From: Hydra vulgaris
Lineage: Eukaryota > Cnidaria > Hydrozoa > Anthoathecata > Hydridae
NCBI RefSeq assembly: GCF_038396675.1
Contig: NC_088926.1
Location: 19,752,501 to 19,816,500, forward strand
Length of the DNA stretch: 64,000 nt
Reading direction: 5' to 3'
Positions 63,848 through 64,000 of the stretch are shown piece by piece. A model generated the notes under the pieces. That model was given only the letters and a program-made list of their open reading frames with translations, was not told the origin of the DNA and searched no databases. The position numbers and the translations under genes were made by a program. Position 1 is the stretch's first letter; each line of letters begins with the position of its first letter.

Positions 63848-64000
63848 GGGTTGTCCATAAAGTACGTACGCTCATAGGGGGAGGGAGGAGGTCTTCAAAA
63901 AGCGTAAAAAGCGTATGGGAGAAAGGGTATGGCTTTAACTTAAAAGTATGTACTTCAATTTTCATATTTATCAAAATTAACCAGCTAATCAATAAAAAAG
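63848..64000 (+). mobile_element. Second copy of the Harbinger-like TIR element, cut by window end
   Basis: From GGGTTGTCCATAAAGTACGT it follows the 2208 element closely for all 153 visible bases, including GGAGGTCTTCAAAAA and TTAACCAGCTAATCAATA. Confidence 0.75.

Overview
The window looks like nuclear DNA of a cnidarian, most likely Hydra. It is very AT-rich, has long (TA)n arrays, widely spaced short exons with GT..AG introns, and layer upon layer of decayed transposons (hAT/ZMYM1-like, CR1-like LINEs, Tc1/mariner, piggyBac, tRNA-derived SINEs). No bacterial operons, rRNA or CRISPR are visible. The organism call is inference from composition and element types; no search was run.

The genes that can be read with confidence are voltage-gated potassium channel paralogues of the Shaw/Kv3 (KCNC) type, all on the + strand. 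Kv-A (1417-25234) has five exons: T1 part 1, T1 part 2, S1-S5, pore-S6, and a long cytoplasmic tail after a 12.6 kb intron. Kv-C (57142-61874) has the same four core exons with the same junctions and phases, but ends in a 17-residue tail. Between them lie two Kv-B pieces: a 5'-truncated T1 exon (48546-48767) and an intact long C-terminal exon (53499-54193), with no transmembrane or pore exon between them. The T1 zinc motif (H-x5-C-x20-CC, split across the exon 1/2 junction), the S4 arginine ladder and the TVGYGD filter are intact in Kv-A and Kv-C. Both carry Pro-Ile-Ser where the family usually has Pro-x-Pro at the S6 gate. The long tails of Kv-A and Kv-B share a C-terminal module with an RRLS kinase-like site.

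Layout: 1-1.4 kb, upstream repeats. 1.4-25.2 kb, Kv-A with introns filled by a Harbinger-like TIR element, a Tigger-like remnant, a CR1 LINE split by a hAT-like foldback, a ZMYM1-like hAT, two more LINEs and a SINE. 25.2-28.8 kb, sparse AT-rich DNA with a 13-bp minisatellite. 28.8-29.9 kb, unrecognised exon-like blocks on the - strand. 31.7-35.2 kb, a hAT interrupted by a Tc1/mariner copy. 35-44 kb, mostly AT-rich DNA with a 240-bp tandem duplication, a TTAA-flanked 1.37 kb element and a piggyBac remnant. 44-48.3 kb, LINE and hAT remnants. 48.5-54.2 kb, Kv-B pieces around another transposon-like coding remnant. 57.1-61.9 kb, Kv-C. 62.0-63.5 kb, another ZMYM1-like hAT, then the start of a second copy of the 2.2 kb element. 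The many reading frames made of alternating Tyr-Ile are (TA)n arrays, not genes.
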